Shown one piece after another: positions 30,613 to 42,440 of a stretch of 64,000 nt of DNA. Where the stretch lies: assembly GCA_016271365.2 (NCBI GenBank), contig CM057453.1, positions 1,088,653,001 to 1,088,717,000 of the forward strand, read 5' to 3'. The notes under the pieces were generated by a model. It made no database searches and was not told the origin of the DNA. It was given only the letters and a program-made list of their open reading frames with translations. This stretch comes from Neoceratodus forsteri (Eukaryota > Chordata > Ceratodontiformes > Ceratodontidae). Made by a program: the position numbers and the translations under genes. The first letter of the stretch is position 1. Each line of letters starts with the position of its first letter.

Positions 30613-32605
30613 ATGGGCTAGTAATATTGCTTTTTTTACAGCTACAGTTTTTTTTTTTTTTTGGTTGTTTATTTTAAAAATGGATCCGCTTTTTTGTTTT
30701 CCCTACAGTTTAGTTACTGGTGGTTAAGGAGAGAGCCTGAGTGCTGAGGGAGTGGTGGTAGTTGTTGCAAGGTCGGGGAAACCTGGGCGGGACAGAGTCC
30801 TTTGTGGAATTTGCAAGTAGGCAGTTTTTTGAATAAATGTTTCTGTTGTGTCCAGTTTGTTTACTGGACAGTTCTGTGTTCTGGCAGGAGCCTCTGGAGG
30901 CAGTTTTAGTGAGGCTGTGAAACTGGAGCAGACATGTGAGAGAGTGAGGGGTCATCACCAGTGAGGTTTGCGAGCATGCAGTTTAGGAAAAATTAATCTG
31001 ACTATTCTCAATGTGTTTTTTTTTGGTGGGGGGGGTGCTCTGGTGGCAGTTGTAGCGAGTTTTGGAAACTGGAGTTGAACAGTAAAAGTGAGGGGTCATC
31101 ACTAGTTTAAACAAAATGTTTCTGTGTCTGTTTTGTATATCAAGAGGTGTGGAGAGGACAGAAAGCAGCAACATGCAGAGGAGTGCGACAGCTGGAGCGC
31201 AGTTTGGGGCAGCCAGTTGAACAATGCTTTGGTTAAAAAAAAACAAGAAAAAAAACTGTTTAAACAGAAAAATGATCACTGCATTGTAGTGGGGAGAATG
31301 GGTAGAAGTACTGATGACAAAGTGGCAGGTGGCAGGTGGCATGGCTGAGGGATGGGCAATCTGAACAGTGGAAGAAACAAAACTAAAACCAAGAGACCGG
31401 TAAGTAGTGCCAGCCAGCAGGGGTGGGAGGTGGGGATGTGTGACGCAGTCCACTACATAATTAATGGGGGATGTGTATACAGTAAATGTAAGATTCTGCA
31501 TTTATACACACAGTTTTTCAGATAAAGGGATTTATCACACTTCATTTATGTCCACCTCATTGCATAAATGTATATATATTTATAGCTCATCAGTGCTCTT
31601 CTATTTACTGCTATGTGTTTTTAATTATGGGAGCTCTTGGACCTTATGCTGTTCTTTTCTTCCTCTCCCCACCATAAAGTCCTTTAGTTAGCCCCTGGTG
31701 CTCTGACATTAGTCATTGCACAACTCTATTGTATGCATGCTTACCGCTTCCATGCTCCCCTCTGGGAGCCCACTGATTTCCCCCTGCCTGCCTCCCCCAG
31801 CTACTTTTAAGCTCATTTCAGGCATTGGCCTTCAGCTGCAGTGGGGCTTTTCCTTTATGGCCCCTAGCTTGTGTATTTGCTCTCCCAGTCCCTTCCTACC
31901 AGGTACCTTGGGGCACTTCACTCTGCCATCATGTGGCATAGCTGGGGGTTCCTGTCACTTACTACCGGCTGCCCACCCTCAGTGGCTTTTCACATAGCCA
32001 GTTTGCAGCTGATTGGTAGAGAGAGGCATATTGGCCCTAGCCTGCTCCCCCTTTCAAAAATCTCCATCTTCTTTCCCTCCCACATGGAGCAGGCTACAGC
32101 CTGAAATATGTGCGGGCTATGAGTTGAATGTGGCTGCCAGCACTGTCACTCTAGTGCAGTAGCACACAACTGATGGTTGCATATCAACAGTTGCAGCATT
32201 TCTGGTCTGCAGTTTTTTGACCAGCCTACCTGCCTACTACTACAGTCAGGGCCCAGGGCACCCCCCCCCCCAACTAGATACCAGGGAAAAGGTTAAACAG
32301 AATAACAAAATAAAAGCACCATATGCCACTGTCCACGAGGGAGTTGGCCTACTACACCACCAGGGCTGTACCTTTTAAAACATTGGCCTCCTGGGACAGT
32401 TCAAGACCCCTGGATCACCAGTGTCCCTTTTTTAAATAATGCGTGGACCACTTGGCCAAGAGCTACCCCAACAGCCCATTAGGGCTTCTAAAATCTGCTG
32501 GCCACCTAGGGGCACTAAGGGGGTTTGGTTGAGCCCCCAATATCACTTTATTATTTTCTTAGCTGCCTGTGTTTTTATTTCCTAACTGAATTTTCTGTAC
32601 TTTGA
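30613..32605. other. Unassigned stretch with degenerate duplicated blocks
   Basis: The block ending gtgaggggtcatcac occurs at about 30890-30960 and again at 31040-31105 (ends 144 bp apart), each preceded by a 'ggcagttttagtgag'-like phrase. A poly-T tract lies at 30648-30661. No gene is supported. Confidence 0.35.
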
Positions 32606-32613
32606 CCTTAAGT

Positions 32614-32820
32614 CAGGGGTGTGCAAATCCTATTGCCCCCTTTCCAGGGCAAGTAAATGTTCTTGGAGGGCAAGTATAAAAAGAGAGCAAGTGAAAATTC
32701 ATTTACACTACATAATACATTATATTATATTATATTATATTATATTACATTACATTACATTATATTTAAGCTACAGTCATGGCTGGGCAAGTCCTAAATG
32801 TTTTGGTTTAAACACCCCTG
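32614..32820. mobile_element. hAT-type MITE with 8-bp target duplication
   Basis: The 207-bp element starts CAGGGGTGT and ends ACACCCCTG, the classic hAT terminal pattern. Flanking 8-mers are CCTTAAGT (32606-32613) and CCTTGAGT (32821-32828), 7 of 8 identical. There is no transposase gene; it would depend on an hAT transposase supplied elsewhere. The interior includes an AT-rich microsatellite. Confidence 0.82.
32724..32765. repeat. (TATAT)n/(ACATT)n microsatellite
   Basis: About eight 5-bp units inside the hAT MITE, changing from ATTAT- to ACATT-type towards the right. Confidence 0.85.
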
Positions 32821-32828
32821 CCTTGAGT

Positions 32829-34142
32829 GTGTTTTTTCCTCAAACTCCCCTTCCTTTACTCCTGTGCTGTACTGTACCCCCTTTTGGTCTTTTTTTTTTT
32901 ATTTACTATACTGTTTTTTTTTTTTTAATTTCTTTTTATTACTCCTGAATGTCCTCGTCGTTCCACTCCTTCAGGCTTGCTCAATGCCACCCACCCCCGA
33001 CACACCGAGTCTGCCCCTAGAGTGTCCCTGGTGACTCCTACCTTCCACTCACCTCCGTGAAGCACCTTTGCACAGCGGGGTCTGCCTGTGATTCCTGGAC
33101 TGGGTGGCTGGAGCGGCCTTCATCTAGGACCACCGAGGGTGGTTTCTGTTTTTCCTGTGGTTCCCTTCCATCCACTGAGGACTCCGGTTCAGGGAGGAAT
33201 GTGCTTATGCTTGCCTGCCAAGTGCCTAACAACATCCTCCCCTCCCCGACTCCACCCTTATAGGAGCTGCCATTGCCCTGAGAGTCGGTGCTTCCACTGG
33301 CCCTCATGGACCTCGGGTGCATTAAGCACCCCTGGTAACCCATGCTGAAGGAGGAGAGCATCCGTTGGGGTGCTCAATCCTCCTTCCCCCAGTCAACCCG
33401 TGACAACCCAGTCCGTTGCAACCGGGTCGCTATTTAGTATACTTTTTGGTTACAGTCGTACAGGCTCTTAGACCTCACTGCTCCTCTGCACTCACTCTCT
33501 GCTTCTCGCTACTATATTTCCCCCATACTAATCTATTTTTTTTCTTTATTTCTTCATCTCTGGACAGACTGTGTGCCAATCAGATAAGTGTGTTAGTCTA
33601 ATTCTAGCCCCCCTAATCTCTCCTCTAAGACCTCTGACCCTTTGTGTCTCCTCAACCTTCTCTGTTCTTCCCTTTCAAGTCTACCAGAACTTCTCAAACT
33701 CAGGCCACCCCAGCTCTGGATTCCCTGACTCTGATGGGGCATGTAAATCCTATTTGATTACCTAACTCCCCTATATGGTGAGAAGTATATAACAAGGAGG
33801 CAGCCACACCATTGTTATGTGTAGCAACTTTGTGCAGTTTTCCTTTTTGGCCTGAAAAAGAGAGCCATTTTCAGCCTTGTCCCCAAGTGGTATTTGTTGG
33901 CGTTACCCACTTAACAGATCCAACTTTGAGAGATTTGATAATAGAAGACTGCAAGGTGGTAAGGCCACAGGCACAAATAGAGAATATTGTAACCTGGGTT
34001 CCTAAAATACTGTCTTCTGATTCATCCAAACAGGTCACCTGACTGTGGATTAATGTCTGATATACCCACAGTTGCATGGTCACATGGCTTTATTGAACTG
34101 TTTCTTTAGGCAAAACTCTAACTAAACATTGCCCATGTTACA
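32829..34142. other. Unassigned stretch, with a likely worn third copy of repeat A
   Basis: Pyrimidine-rich DNA. At about 33480-33780, ctggacagactgtgtgccaa then tcagataagt and ccctttcaagtct follow the block order of dispersed repeat A. Open frames here are short and low in information; none is called. Confidence 0.35.
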
Positions 34143-34266
34143 AGAGGATTAACCCACTCCAGGGTATGGGTTTACTGAGCATTAATCCACGCCTGGGTGG
34201 TTGAAATCACCCGGCGAATGGATTAACGCTCAGTACACCCAGACCCCGTCGTGGGTTAATCCCTTC
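34143..34266. mobile_element. Palindromic MITE, whole-length hairpin
   Basis: The left half (ggattaaccca...tactgagc.ttaatcca) is repeated inverted in the right half, ending tgggttaatcc. The centre (ctgggtggttgaaatcaccc) also folds. Practically no loop. No target duplication was settled. Confidence 0.65.
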
Positions 34267-34389
34267 TTGAAGCCTACTCCATGCTGAACAAGCTGTTAAC
34301 TTCACAAGGTGTGAGGTTACCAGTGCATTCTGCAAGGAGATGAGTTCGTTATGTATGATATGACCAGGCTGTTTCTAAATCATACAGGT

Positions 34390-34502
34390 GACAGGCAAAC
34401 CCAATTATGAGTGCTGATGTCAAAACAGCATCCAGTACTTTTTTAAATTATTTTTACTGGGTGCTGTTTTGAAATCTGTGCTCTTGAGGGAGTTTGCCTG
34501 TC
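34390..34502. mobile_element. Palindromic MITE, about 47-bp arms
   Basis: Left arm starts gacaggcaaac and contains tcaaaacagcatccagta. Right arm contains actgggtgctgttttga and ends gtttgcctgtc. An AT-rich loop of about 18 bp separates them. Lies 123 bp from the previous hairpin element. Confidence 0.65.
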
Positions 34503-35363
34503 TAATCCAAGCTATGCATCTGGTTTGCTGGAGTGCAAGTGTCATTAGGGCAACTGTTCAGAGAAATAATTATTGTTCTAAATGGTGAATTGTTTCACTG
34601 AACATTCCCAAAAGGTGGGATTACTGGCTTTAGAAACCACCACAGAAACCGATGTTCAAGATAGGCCAATCGCCAAACCACCCACCCAACCCACAGCATA
34701 ACGCTACCTGCTCCATCAGTCAGTGAGCTGCTCAGCACAGCATGAAGGCACCAGTGAGTGAGAGGAAGTGGCCAGAGTGTTGAGTGTCATTGATAAGGCT
34801 AGGAAGATTGATGAAATCAAGGACATACACTGCTCTGCCTCCTCCCTTCCAATCATGCATGCTGCCGCGCTCTGTCATTCAGCTTGTAGACTTGTAGAGC
34901 TGGTGGCCGACTGTGCTGTGAGTTAGGGAGGGTAGGAGACTGGGCTATCCTGGATATCTTTCTACATGTGGCTTCCAAATCATGGCTTGGGGTCAGGAGG
35001 AGGGCCTGACATCTAAATATTGATGATCGGGGGCTTTTAAAAAATGCCAGGAGTATGCAGTTTTTTTAATCCATGTGGAAGAACAGGGAAAGGGTGAAGA
35101 TGTAAATCACAGAAGTGTGGAAAGTGTGGCCTAGGGACTTGCCTCTGTCACCTGGGAAAGGACAGGGTCTTAATTTTTTTTTCACTTCCCGAGTACCACG
35201 AATAGTGTGAAATACCTCAAATGGTATTTGGAATTATTTATTCACAATGTGCACACCCATAGCTGCTGGATGTTTTGCTGTCTATCCATTTTACCTTTAC
35301 CATAATTGATAAACATTTTCCCCATTTTTTTCTATTTTACAATGCTGACCAGATTTCAACCCC

Positions 35364-35467
35364 ATATTTATTAATGTATATATTAATTTATGTATTTATT
35401 TATGTATATGTTTATTTATGTATATATTAATTTATGTATATATTTATTTATGTATATATTAATTTAT
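35364..35467. repeat. AT-rich short tandem repeat
   Basis: Alternating tttatgtatatatt and aatttatg/tttatttatg units over about 100 bp. Confidence 0.85.
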
Positions 35468-35667
35468 GGAGCTTTGTTGACTGGGCTGGCTTACTGAGAC
35501 TAGCGTCCCATTTTCAGGAGTGACCTGGAGTTAATCACAGACAGTTCATAAACAGGTACAATTATACTGACAGTTCTATGTGGTAGCAAAGATAGTACAT
35601 GGCTAGGTAGTAGTTATCAATATTAGTTGAGTATTGTTACACAAAAAATGGAGGGGGTAGATACAGC

Positions 35668-35967
35668 TAAACTTGTTTTTAGCCAAAATAAATCATAATG
35701 GACTACTTATGCCCTACATTTGGCTACATATGCAGCAAAATATGTAAATGAACAGGCTCTGGTTACAGCTGAATTTCTTAATAGAAATATTTTATTTATA
35801 TTGCAAATTAAATCAATGGATAATGCATTTACAATGTAAATAGAATCTGGTTTAAAAGAAATCCAAATTTTAGCAAAACCTGCTCATTTACATATTTCGC
35901 TGCATATGCAGCCAAATGTAAGCCATAAATAATCCATTAGGATTTCTTTTGACTTAAACCAAAAAAC
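35668..35967. mobile_element. Inverted-repeat element, about 95-bp arms
   Basis: The left arm carries tacatttggctacatatgca and aaatatgtaaatgaacaggc. The right arm carries the reverse complements (gctcatttacatattt, tgcatatgcagccaaatgta). About 110 bp of AT-rich sequence sits between. No ORF. Confidence 0.55.
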
Positions 35968-36929
35968 ATTTATTTTACATTTATTAAAAAATCCAAAAGT
36001 AATCCAGGATTGAAAATTTGCATATGTACCTTCAAATAAAGCCAAAAATAAGCAGAAATAAGTACATTCAGAAGAAGCATTTTTTTATCAGCCACATAAA
36101 AAGGATTGAAAATTAGCATATTTCATTACGTATAAATAAGCCACTAATAAGATAAGAAATTACCATAAGAACTTTTCTGGACTAAATACAATTTCAAGTG
36201 AATTAAAGAGAATTTAAATCTTAAGAAAAAGGTAAAAGTAAGTTAGTGTCAGTCCACAATTTTTGGTAAGGGCTGTCAATATTCACTTAGGTGATGAGGG
36301 GGTCTGGCAGTGCTGGGTCTGGGGCTGACTGTGTTAGCTTTGGTGGGATGGGGTTGAGGGCTGGTAAAGTTGGTACCAGGGTTGGGGTACTGGTCTTATT
36401 GTGGTGGGAGAACTGTCTGTATTCACTAGGGTGTGGTGGGGTTGTCTGGTCATGTTGATGCAGCCAGAGCCCACCTGTGTTGGTGCCGGGGTTGGGGGAG
36501 CTGGCTGTGTTTGTTTTGGGGGGACTGAATGTGCTGGTGGGGTGGCTGGACTGGTTCCATTAGTGTATTGGGGAGACCAACTGTGTTTTCTTGGTTGTGA
36601 TGGGTTGAATGGCCAAGTTGGTGTGGACACTGTAATCACAGTGATTGAAAATGCGCTTCTGTCCCGTTTTGTTTCTGCTTTCATCTGAGCCCAGGAATGA
36701 GTTGGGGGGCTTACCTTTTTTGTGCCCCTGAGTTTGCTTTATAGCTGGGGTGTTGGTGGAGAGGGGCAGGAATGGCTGTGTTTATTTTGGGTGGGGACTG
36801 GCTGAATTAGTGCAGGGCAAGGATAAGTGCCCACTCTGTTCTACAGACAATACTGTTTAGTGGCACTGCCAGTTTCTTATTGAAAATGAAATATTTTCAG
36901 CAGGAGATATTGGAAGTGCTATTATAGTG
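35968..36929. other. Unassigned AT-rich then G-rich sequence
   Basis: The phrase ggattgaaaatt.gcatat occurs at about 36008 and 36103. 36290-36650 is G/T-rich with loose repetition of ggggttg and tgtgttgg phrases. No gene is supported. Confidence 0.35.
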
Positions 36930-37115
36930 GTAGTATTGGCTTGTGGTTGGAACACTGCCTTGAAAACTTTGATCACTGTTTAAAATACCACTAGACAAAA
37001 TAATCACAGTGTGACTTGAGTCTGTTAACCTCCCAGGGCTTCAGTCAATCGAACTACACAAATAAGTAGAATCAGGACCCCTCTGAAAATGAGATCTTGC
37101 ATCTTGGCTGGGCTA
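36930..37115 (+). mobile_element. tRNA-derived SINE (MIR/CORE type)
   Basis: A worn tRNA head (cttgtggttggaacactgcc) is followed by ctagacaaaataatcac, then tgtgacttgagtctgttaac and ctcccagggcttcagt, the usual order of head and core in MIR-like SINEs. Ends near gaaaatgag. Confidence 0.55.
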
Positions 37116-37470
37116 TCATGAGTACATTCTGTAAAAATTAAAAAGTTAAAAAAGCAGTAAACACAGACACACATTCAGATAAACAAAATCTTCATACCTC
37201 CCCTCAAATGTTCATTCTTCCTTTGCTTATGCCCATAGGTGGTGACTCTGCCTGTACTGGGTTGTCAGGAAGTACTGGCACCAGACAAGTATATCACCAA
37301 ACAGGCATTCTGATGTCATGGTGGACTAGCACCACTCATTCAGTAGAACATTTGTTGAATATGATTTATAGTCTCTGTATGCTCTGCATGAGGATGTAAT
37401 CTCTGCATTAAGTGAAAATAAACAAATGTCAAACAAAGGTTATCATTAACATCCTCAGCTACAGGTATGC

Positions 37471-37520
<50 letters not shown>

Positions 37521-37964
37521 ATGTGGATCCAATCTGCAGGAGTGGCCTGCTACAGGGGCTTCATCTGCCTGGCATTTCTGTGCTATTTCCATATCCTCCC
37601 CCCCCAAATGGTAGCACACATTGGGATTGGCTGCTGGCAGGGCCTGATGCAGCCAATCCATGGGCACACTTCAGTGGCCCTCCCTGTCACTTGTGGATTC
37701 CCTGTACCACCACCTGTGGGCACCCTGGTGGTGCTAGAGCAGTGGGATGTGAGACCCTTCCCAGAGGAAGAAAGCATCCTGTCATTCTCTCCTGGGCTGG
37801 TCCTCTGACTGTCCAGGCTCTTTCCTGAATCCAGGTCATTGGCATCGTGAGCAGTAGCACTACCGCTGTACCTGTGGGCTAGCTGTTATTTTGACTTTAT
37901 TTCCTTAGGACAAAGCAGGAAGACAAATACAATCTGTAACTTTTTACCTACTGCTCTCTTTCTC
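37116..37964. other. Unassigned stretch with a (GT)n microsatellite
   Basis: No gene supported; open frames through the GT tract are simple-repeat translations. Confidence 0.4.
37473..37517. repeat. (GT)n microsatellite, about 22 units
   Basis: Uninterrupted GT dinucleotides. Confidence 0.97.
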
Positions 37965-38335
37965 TTTTTCTTTACTCCTATGCTGTCATATACCCCTTCC
38001 GTATCTCTCTGCTCTCTCTCTTCTCTCAGCCCTCACTACTGTATTTTCTTAACCTTTTTTCTCTTTATTTTAACAGGTCTGACAGGATGCTGACTCCTTG
38101 CCCATCAGGATGCTAACTCCTTGCCATCAGATAAGTATCACTTTGTGTCTAACCTGTTCCTATTTACTTCCTAAGAATAAGAACTACTGATCCTTTGTGA
38201 CTCCTTTTCTATTTTACAGGTCCAATGAACGTTATCCCTTCAAGTCCTACTTTTGGCTCCATAGTACCCAGGTAAGACACGCTACATCTTAATTACACTT
38301 TCTGGGTTTGCTGTAACAATTTGGCCACACCTGTT
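37965..38335 (+). repeat. Dispersed repeat A, copy 2
   Basis: Same block order as 21675-22010, with a short extra duplication (gatgctgactccttgcccatc then gatgctaactccttgccatc). It contains acceptor-like 'ttttaacag' and 'ttttacag' and a donor-like 'ccaggtaaga'. Family unknown. Confidence 0.6.
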
Positions 38336-39039
38336 GGGGTGTGTGTGTCAAAGTTCTCAGCATTTTGTTGGTAGCCGAGAGTTTGTAGGTGGATGGCGGG
38401 TTGAATAGTGGTGCACATGATATTGTCAACATATGGCCATGTGTGACTGTATGTATATGGTGGTGAAGTTTGTTACTTTGTTGATATCCAGCAATTTGAT
38501 AGCTGGTAATGGGGAAGGGGGGATGTAAGGTGCTATAATCAGTAGTAGTGGGTGGGGGTGAATGTACTGTGCTGTAGTCAGTATATGGATTCTTGAGAGA
38601 TGGTGTGCATGTTACCTTTTAGATATGGTAGATAGGGTAGATTTGGGCAAAGAGCAGGAGGGGAAGAGTGAGGCGAGGTACCTACCTGGTGTCTGAGCAT
38701 GGAGGGATGGAGACAAATGAATCGTGGTGAGGCAGGAGAGGGTGCTGGATGTCTATGTCCATCTGGGGACAAATGAGCTGGCAAGGGATGCAGCAGGAGT
38801 GGTACAATAAAGGTACAGGGGCTGAAGAGGGGCCTGAAGCAGGTAACTCATTTGATGTCCTTAACTGAGGTGATATCTACACTCAGCTGATTGGAGGTTA
38901 GGGAACGCCACGCCACTTTCAACGACTGAGTGTATGCCTGTTGCAGGAAGGTGCATTTTTACTACTTAGGGGACTGGAGTCCTACACTGTGGGATAGAGG
39001 CATGTACAAGAAAGGTAGACACTTGTGGGGGGTGAATAG
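38336..39039. other. Unassigned stretch
   Basis: No gene or recognised repeat. Confidence 0.35.
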
Positions 39040-39990
39040 GGATTTAAGAAAACTTGAGAAGTGGTCAAGAGTCTAGCAATTAAGTTTCAGTGTAAAGAAG
39101 TGCCAAATCATGCACTTAGGGCACATATACCCAGGAGTGGAGTACAAGATATGGTACTGATGACCACTAAATGGGAAAGAGACCCAGGGTAGTCAGATCT
39201 GATTACCTAAAGGTGGCCAAACAGTGTGGCAAGGCTGTGGGGAGAGCCAGTGTGATGCTAGGATGCACTGGGGGGAGGTATCACCAGCAGAAAGAGGAGG
39301 TGGTGATACCGCTGCAGAAATCACTGGTGAGACCTCATCTAGAGTACTGTGTTCACCTCTGGAAATCACATCTCTGGAAGGACAGAGACAGGTAGAGGCA
39401 GTCCAGAGGAGAACAACAAATATGGTGCAGGGTCTGCACCAGAGACCATATGAAGAAAGACTAAAGGACCTCAATACATACACCCTGGAGGATAGGAAGG
39501 AGAGGGGGGATATGATAAAGACTTTGATACCTCACAGGTATAAATATGATACAAGAGGAAAGCATTTTTCAGAAAAAAAAAACTCAAGAACACATGCTAT
39601 GAAGCTTGGGGAGTGGGGTGGTAGACTCAGGTGAAATGTGAGGAAGTACTTCTTCACAGAATGAGTGGTGGATACTTGAAGCAACCTTCCTGCTCAGGTG
39701 TTGGGGGCAAAATATGTAACAGGATTCAAGAATGAATGGGATAAAGCATAGGGAAACCTTAGCAGTTAGGGAAGAGAGGGGTAAGCCAGAGATCAAGTAG
39801 TATTACAGTAGGTAGGTAAAGTGGACAGACTAGATGAACCAAGTGGTCCTTATCTGTCATCAAATTCTATGTTTCTACATCAGCACTTGTGGCCAAATAG
39901 GATTTGGGAAGTAGTAATACGGAAGGAACTAGGGCAGATTCGATGGACCTACTGGTCATTTTTCTGCCATCAAATTCTAAGTTTCTGTGT
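39040..39990 (+). mobile_element. CR1-like LINE, 3' fragment
   Basis: Thumb and C-terminal RT remnants: LVRPHLEYC at about 39325-39352, then the 'gaggagaac..caaatatggtgcagg' block at 39400-39433 (NMVQGLHQRPYEERLKDL). It ends with the shared 3' end 'agactagatgaaccaagtgg ... tctatgtttct' (39825-39877). A second worn copy of the end (cgatggacctactggtc...tttctgtgtttct) follows to 39990. Frames are broken. Confidence 0.68.
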
Positions 39991-40919
39991 TTCTAGAGTA
40001 CATGGATGCAGATGACTAGGACCCTTATACAAGAGTAGAACGTATACTACTCCTTACAGGAAATAAAAATGCATTGAGTCTCTTGGCAGCAGCCAACTTT
40101 TGAAGTGTGGCACAAAGAAGTTTTTGAAAGTGTTACTAAGGACAGACAAATGCATGAGATGAAGGGATGGGCCACAAAGTTTAAATGGCAGTGGAGTTGC
40201 TATTTATGTTTTTTGTTTGGGGGGGGGGTTCGTATATATATTTCCTGCTTCCACTGAAGCCATACATATATGTATGATGTGCTAAAAGAGGTTATTGGTG
40301 TCATACTGAGAAATACACAAGATGAAATAAGTTTTATAATGCAGGCATAACTGTGATGAATGCTATCACTGTTTGCTTGTTACGTTTCCTGTTGAACTGT
40401 TTGGTTACTCTAATGTCCAAATGTTTTAAAATACAACCTGTGTAGTGTCTAGCTGTACTTTTTCTTTTCTTTGTTTGTTTTGTATACTTTGTTTTCTGCC
40501 AGCTGGCCAGTTATCAGTCCAAACTCCAGCCTCCTACCCATCCCCGGGACTCACCTCTTACCCTTGGGACTACCCCTGGCTTACCCCAGGGTGGAACTGC
40601 AGAGAAGGCCCTCTCAACTCCCTGACAAATGTCTGAACTTGATCCGGGAGGGTGAGTGCCTTGGAAAACTGTGTGGGGCACGGCCAAATAAACCTCCTCC
40701 ATTACTCAGCCTGACAGATTTTTTTATTTAATTTTTTTGGCTGAGTTATCCTGGGGGCATGTAGCGACGTGAGGCATGTGACCAAACATGTGGCATACCC
40801 CCGTATGTAGTCAATCTCTGGTCATCAGTCACTTCTAGCCTCTGTTAGAGGTCACTGGAGCACCGGGTTCTTCCCCACCATCAATCTGGAGGAGTAGAGC
40901 TGTCCGTAGGAAGCTCAAT
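39991..40919. other. Unassigned stretch
   Basis: No gene supported. A poly-G run lies at about 40218-40228. Confidence 0.35.
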
Positions 40920-42440
40920 CCTCCTTTCCCCACTTGCAACCACGCCTAATGTACAGACACAAGTTTCCTGGTATCGAGTGGTCTCTCTCCCCACCTGATA
41001 TCATGCCTGATGTTTGAAACCCATTTCCCTGGTATCCAGTGGTCCCATCTCCTCCTAATCCCATGCCCAATGTTTGAAACCAGTTTCCTTGGTGTCCAGT
41101 GGTCCCTGTCCCCACCTGTACCTGTACTTGATGTAAACACAAAAGTTCCCTGGTGTCCAGAGGTCCTTCCCCATACCTGCTTCCATGCCCGATGTTTGAA
41201 ACCAGTTTGCCTGGTGTCAAGTGTTCCCTCTCTCCACCTGATAACATGCCCAATACCAAAACTTCCTGTCTCTAATGTCCAGCAGTTCTTCCTCCTGAGT
41301 ATTTCCATCCCCAAGAAGCCACGGTGATGGCCCTAAGGCCGTTCATATGTGCCCCCCCCAAGATTGCCAAGCAGGATTATTGAGGTGAAGTGCACCTGCC
41401 CCTGCCCCAACCAGCCTGCAACTGGTACCAGCAGTGGTGCTCCCATCTTCCAGGAACCCCAACCCAACTATTCCAGTTTCCGTTTCAGCAGCCCCAGCAA
41501 GTCCCCTGCTGTGGGGAGTGGACCAGGGACTGTTGCGGTGTCACACCATGGAGTATTCAGTTACCAGTCAGAAGAAATGTCCCCCCTCCACGTACCGAAG
41601 GTTATGATCCAGGTTCCTGGTATCTAGTGGACCAACCCCCACCCACCCACAGCACCAAACATTGAACTCCCTCTTTCCCATCTGTCCCCCAAACACTGGT
41701 GTTGCGTGCAGTGGATGTTGAGTGACACACCCTCAATACACCACCTTGGCCACCCATTGTCTGACAGAAGCAGGGAGCGTGCTGCTTATTTATAGAGCAA
41801 GGTGCATCACTCTTGCCCTATAAATAAACAGTGCTCTCCTTGCTTATGTCAGACGGCAGACAGCCAAGGTGATGTGTGGAGGGCTGTGTTGCTCACTGTC
41901 CACTTAATGTGTCACCTGTGTTTGGGGGATGCCATGACGGGGGGGGATAGATGCCAGGGACCTGTACTGTGACCTGCGGTACATTTGGCAGTGGGGGGGG
42001 TGGATTTCTTGTGACTGGTAACTAAATACTCCACTGTGTGGCACCACTCTATTCCCAAGTCCACACCCCGCAGCCAAGGACTGGTTGAGACTGCTGAAAT
42101 GGGGATCACGGGGTGGGGAACGGGGTTCCTGGAAGATGAAGGTGCTTGTAGACCATCTGGGGGCACTTCACCTTAGTATGCCTGCCTTTGCAACCTTTGG
42201 GGGGAACACACAAAAAGCCTTCTGGCTGTCACAGTGGCTTCTTGTGGACAGGGATACTTAAGGGGAAGGACCACTGGACACCACGGATGGTGATTTTCAG
42301 TGTCAGGTATTGGATCAGGTAGGGGAGGGACCACTGGACATCAGGGAACTTGTGTGTCACCACAGGACACCATGGAAATTGTGTACATGTACCAGGTGAG
42401 GGATCGGGTGGGTGGGGGACCACTAGCACCAGGGATAGCT
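40920..42440. mobile_element. Foldback-like element, about 1.5 kb
   Basis: Two long inverted arms meet near 41808. Matching pairs include gctctataaataagc-type sequence at the centre, cttggc..cccattgtctgacag with ctgtctgccgtctgacata, cccatcttccaggaacccc (41443) with gggttcctggaagatga (42123), aagaagccacggtgatg (41314) with the complement of 42225-42247, and ggtgaagtgc (41382) with gcacttcacc (42163). The outer arms consist of about 70-bp degenerate tandem units built on 'ctggtgtccagtggtcc', four to six on the left (40940-41300) and two or three on the right (42245-42430). No ORF is believable. Confidence 0.65.

Noticed and set aside
31464..32104. Open frames of 75-93 codons on the plus strand
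   Set aside because: Pyrimidine-rich sequence with no motif or splice context; chance open frames.
33812..34042. 76-codon open frame resembling a possible exon
   Set aside because: No splice signals of quality at the edges, no recognised motif, no CpG retention; expected by chance.
36334..36688. Overlapping open frames of 95 and 116 codons on both strands
   Set aside because: Gly/Val-rich on one strand and Pro/Thr-rich on the other, as expected from G/T-rich repetitive DNA.
37412..37828. Open frames of 113-138 codons across the (GT)n tract
   Set aside because: They translate a microsatellite (VCVCVC or HTHTHT) and have no other support.
41349..41665. Overlapping 91- and 92-codon open frames in the foldback element
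   Set aside because: Pro/Ser-rich low-complexity readings within an inverted repeat, with no family match and a mirrored frame in the other arm.
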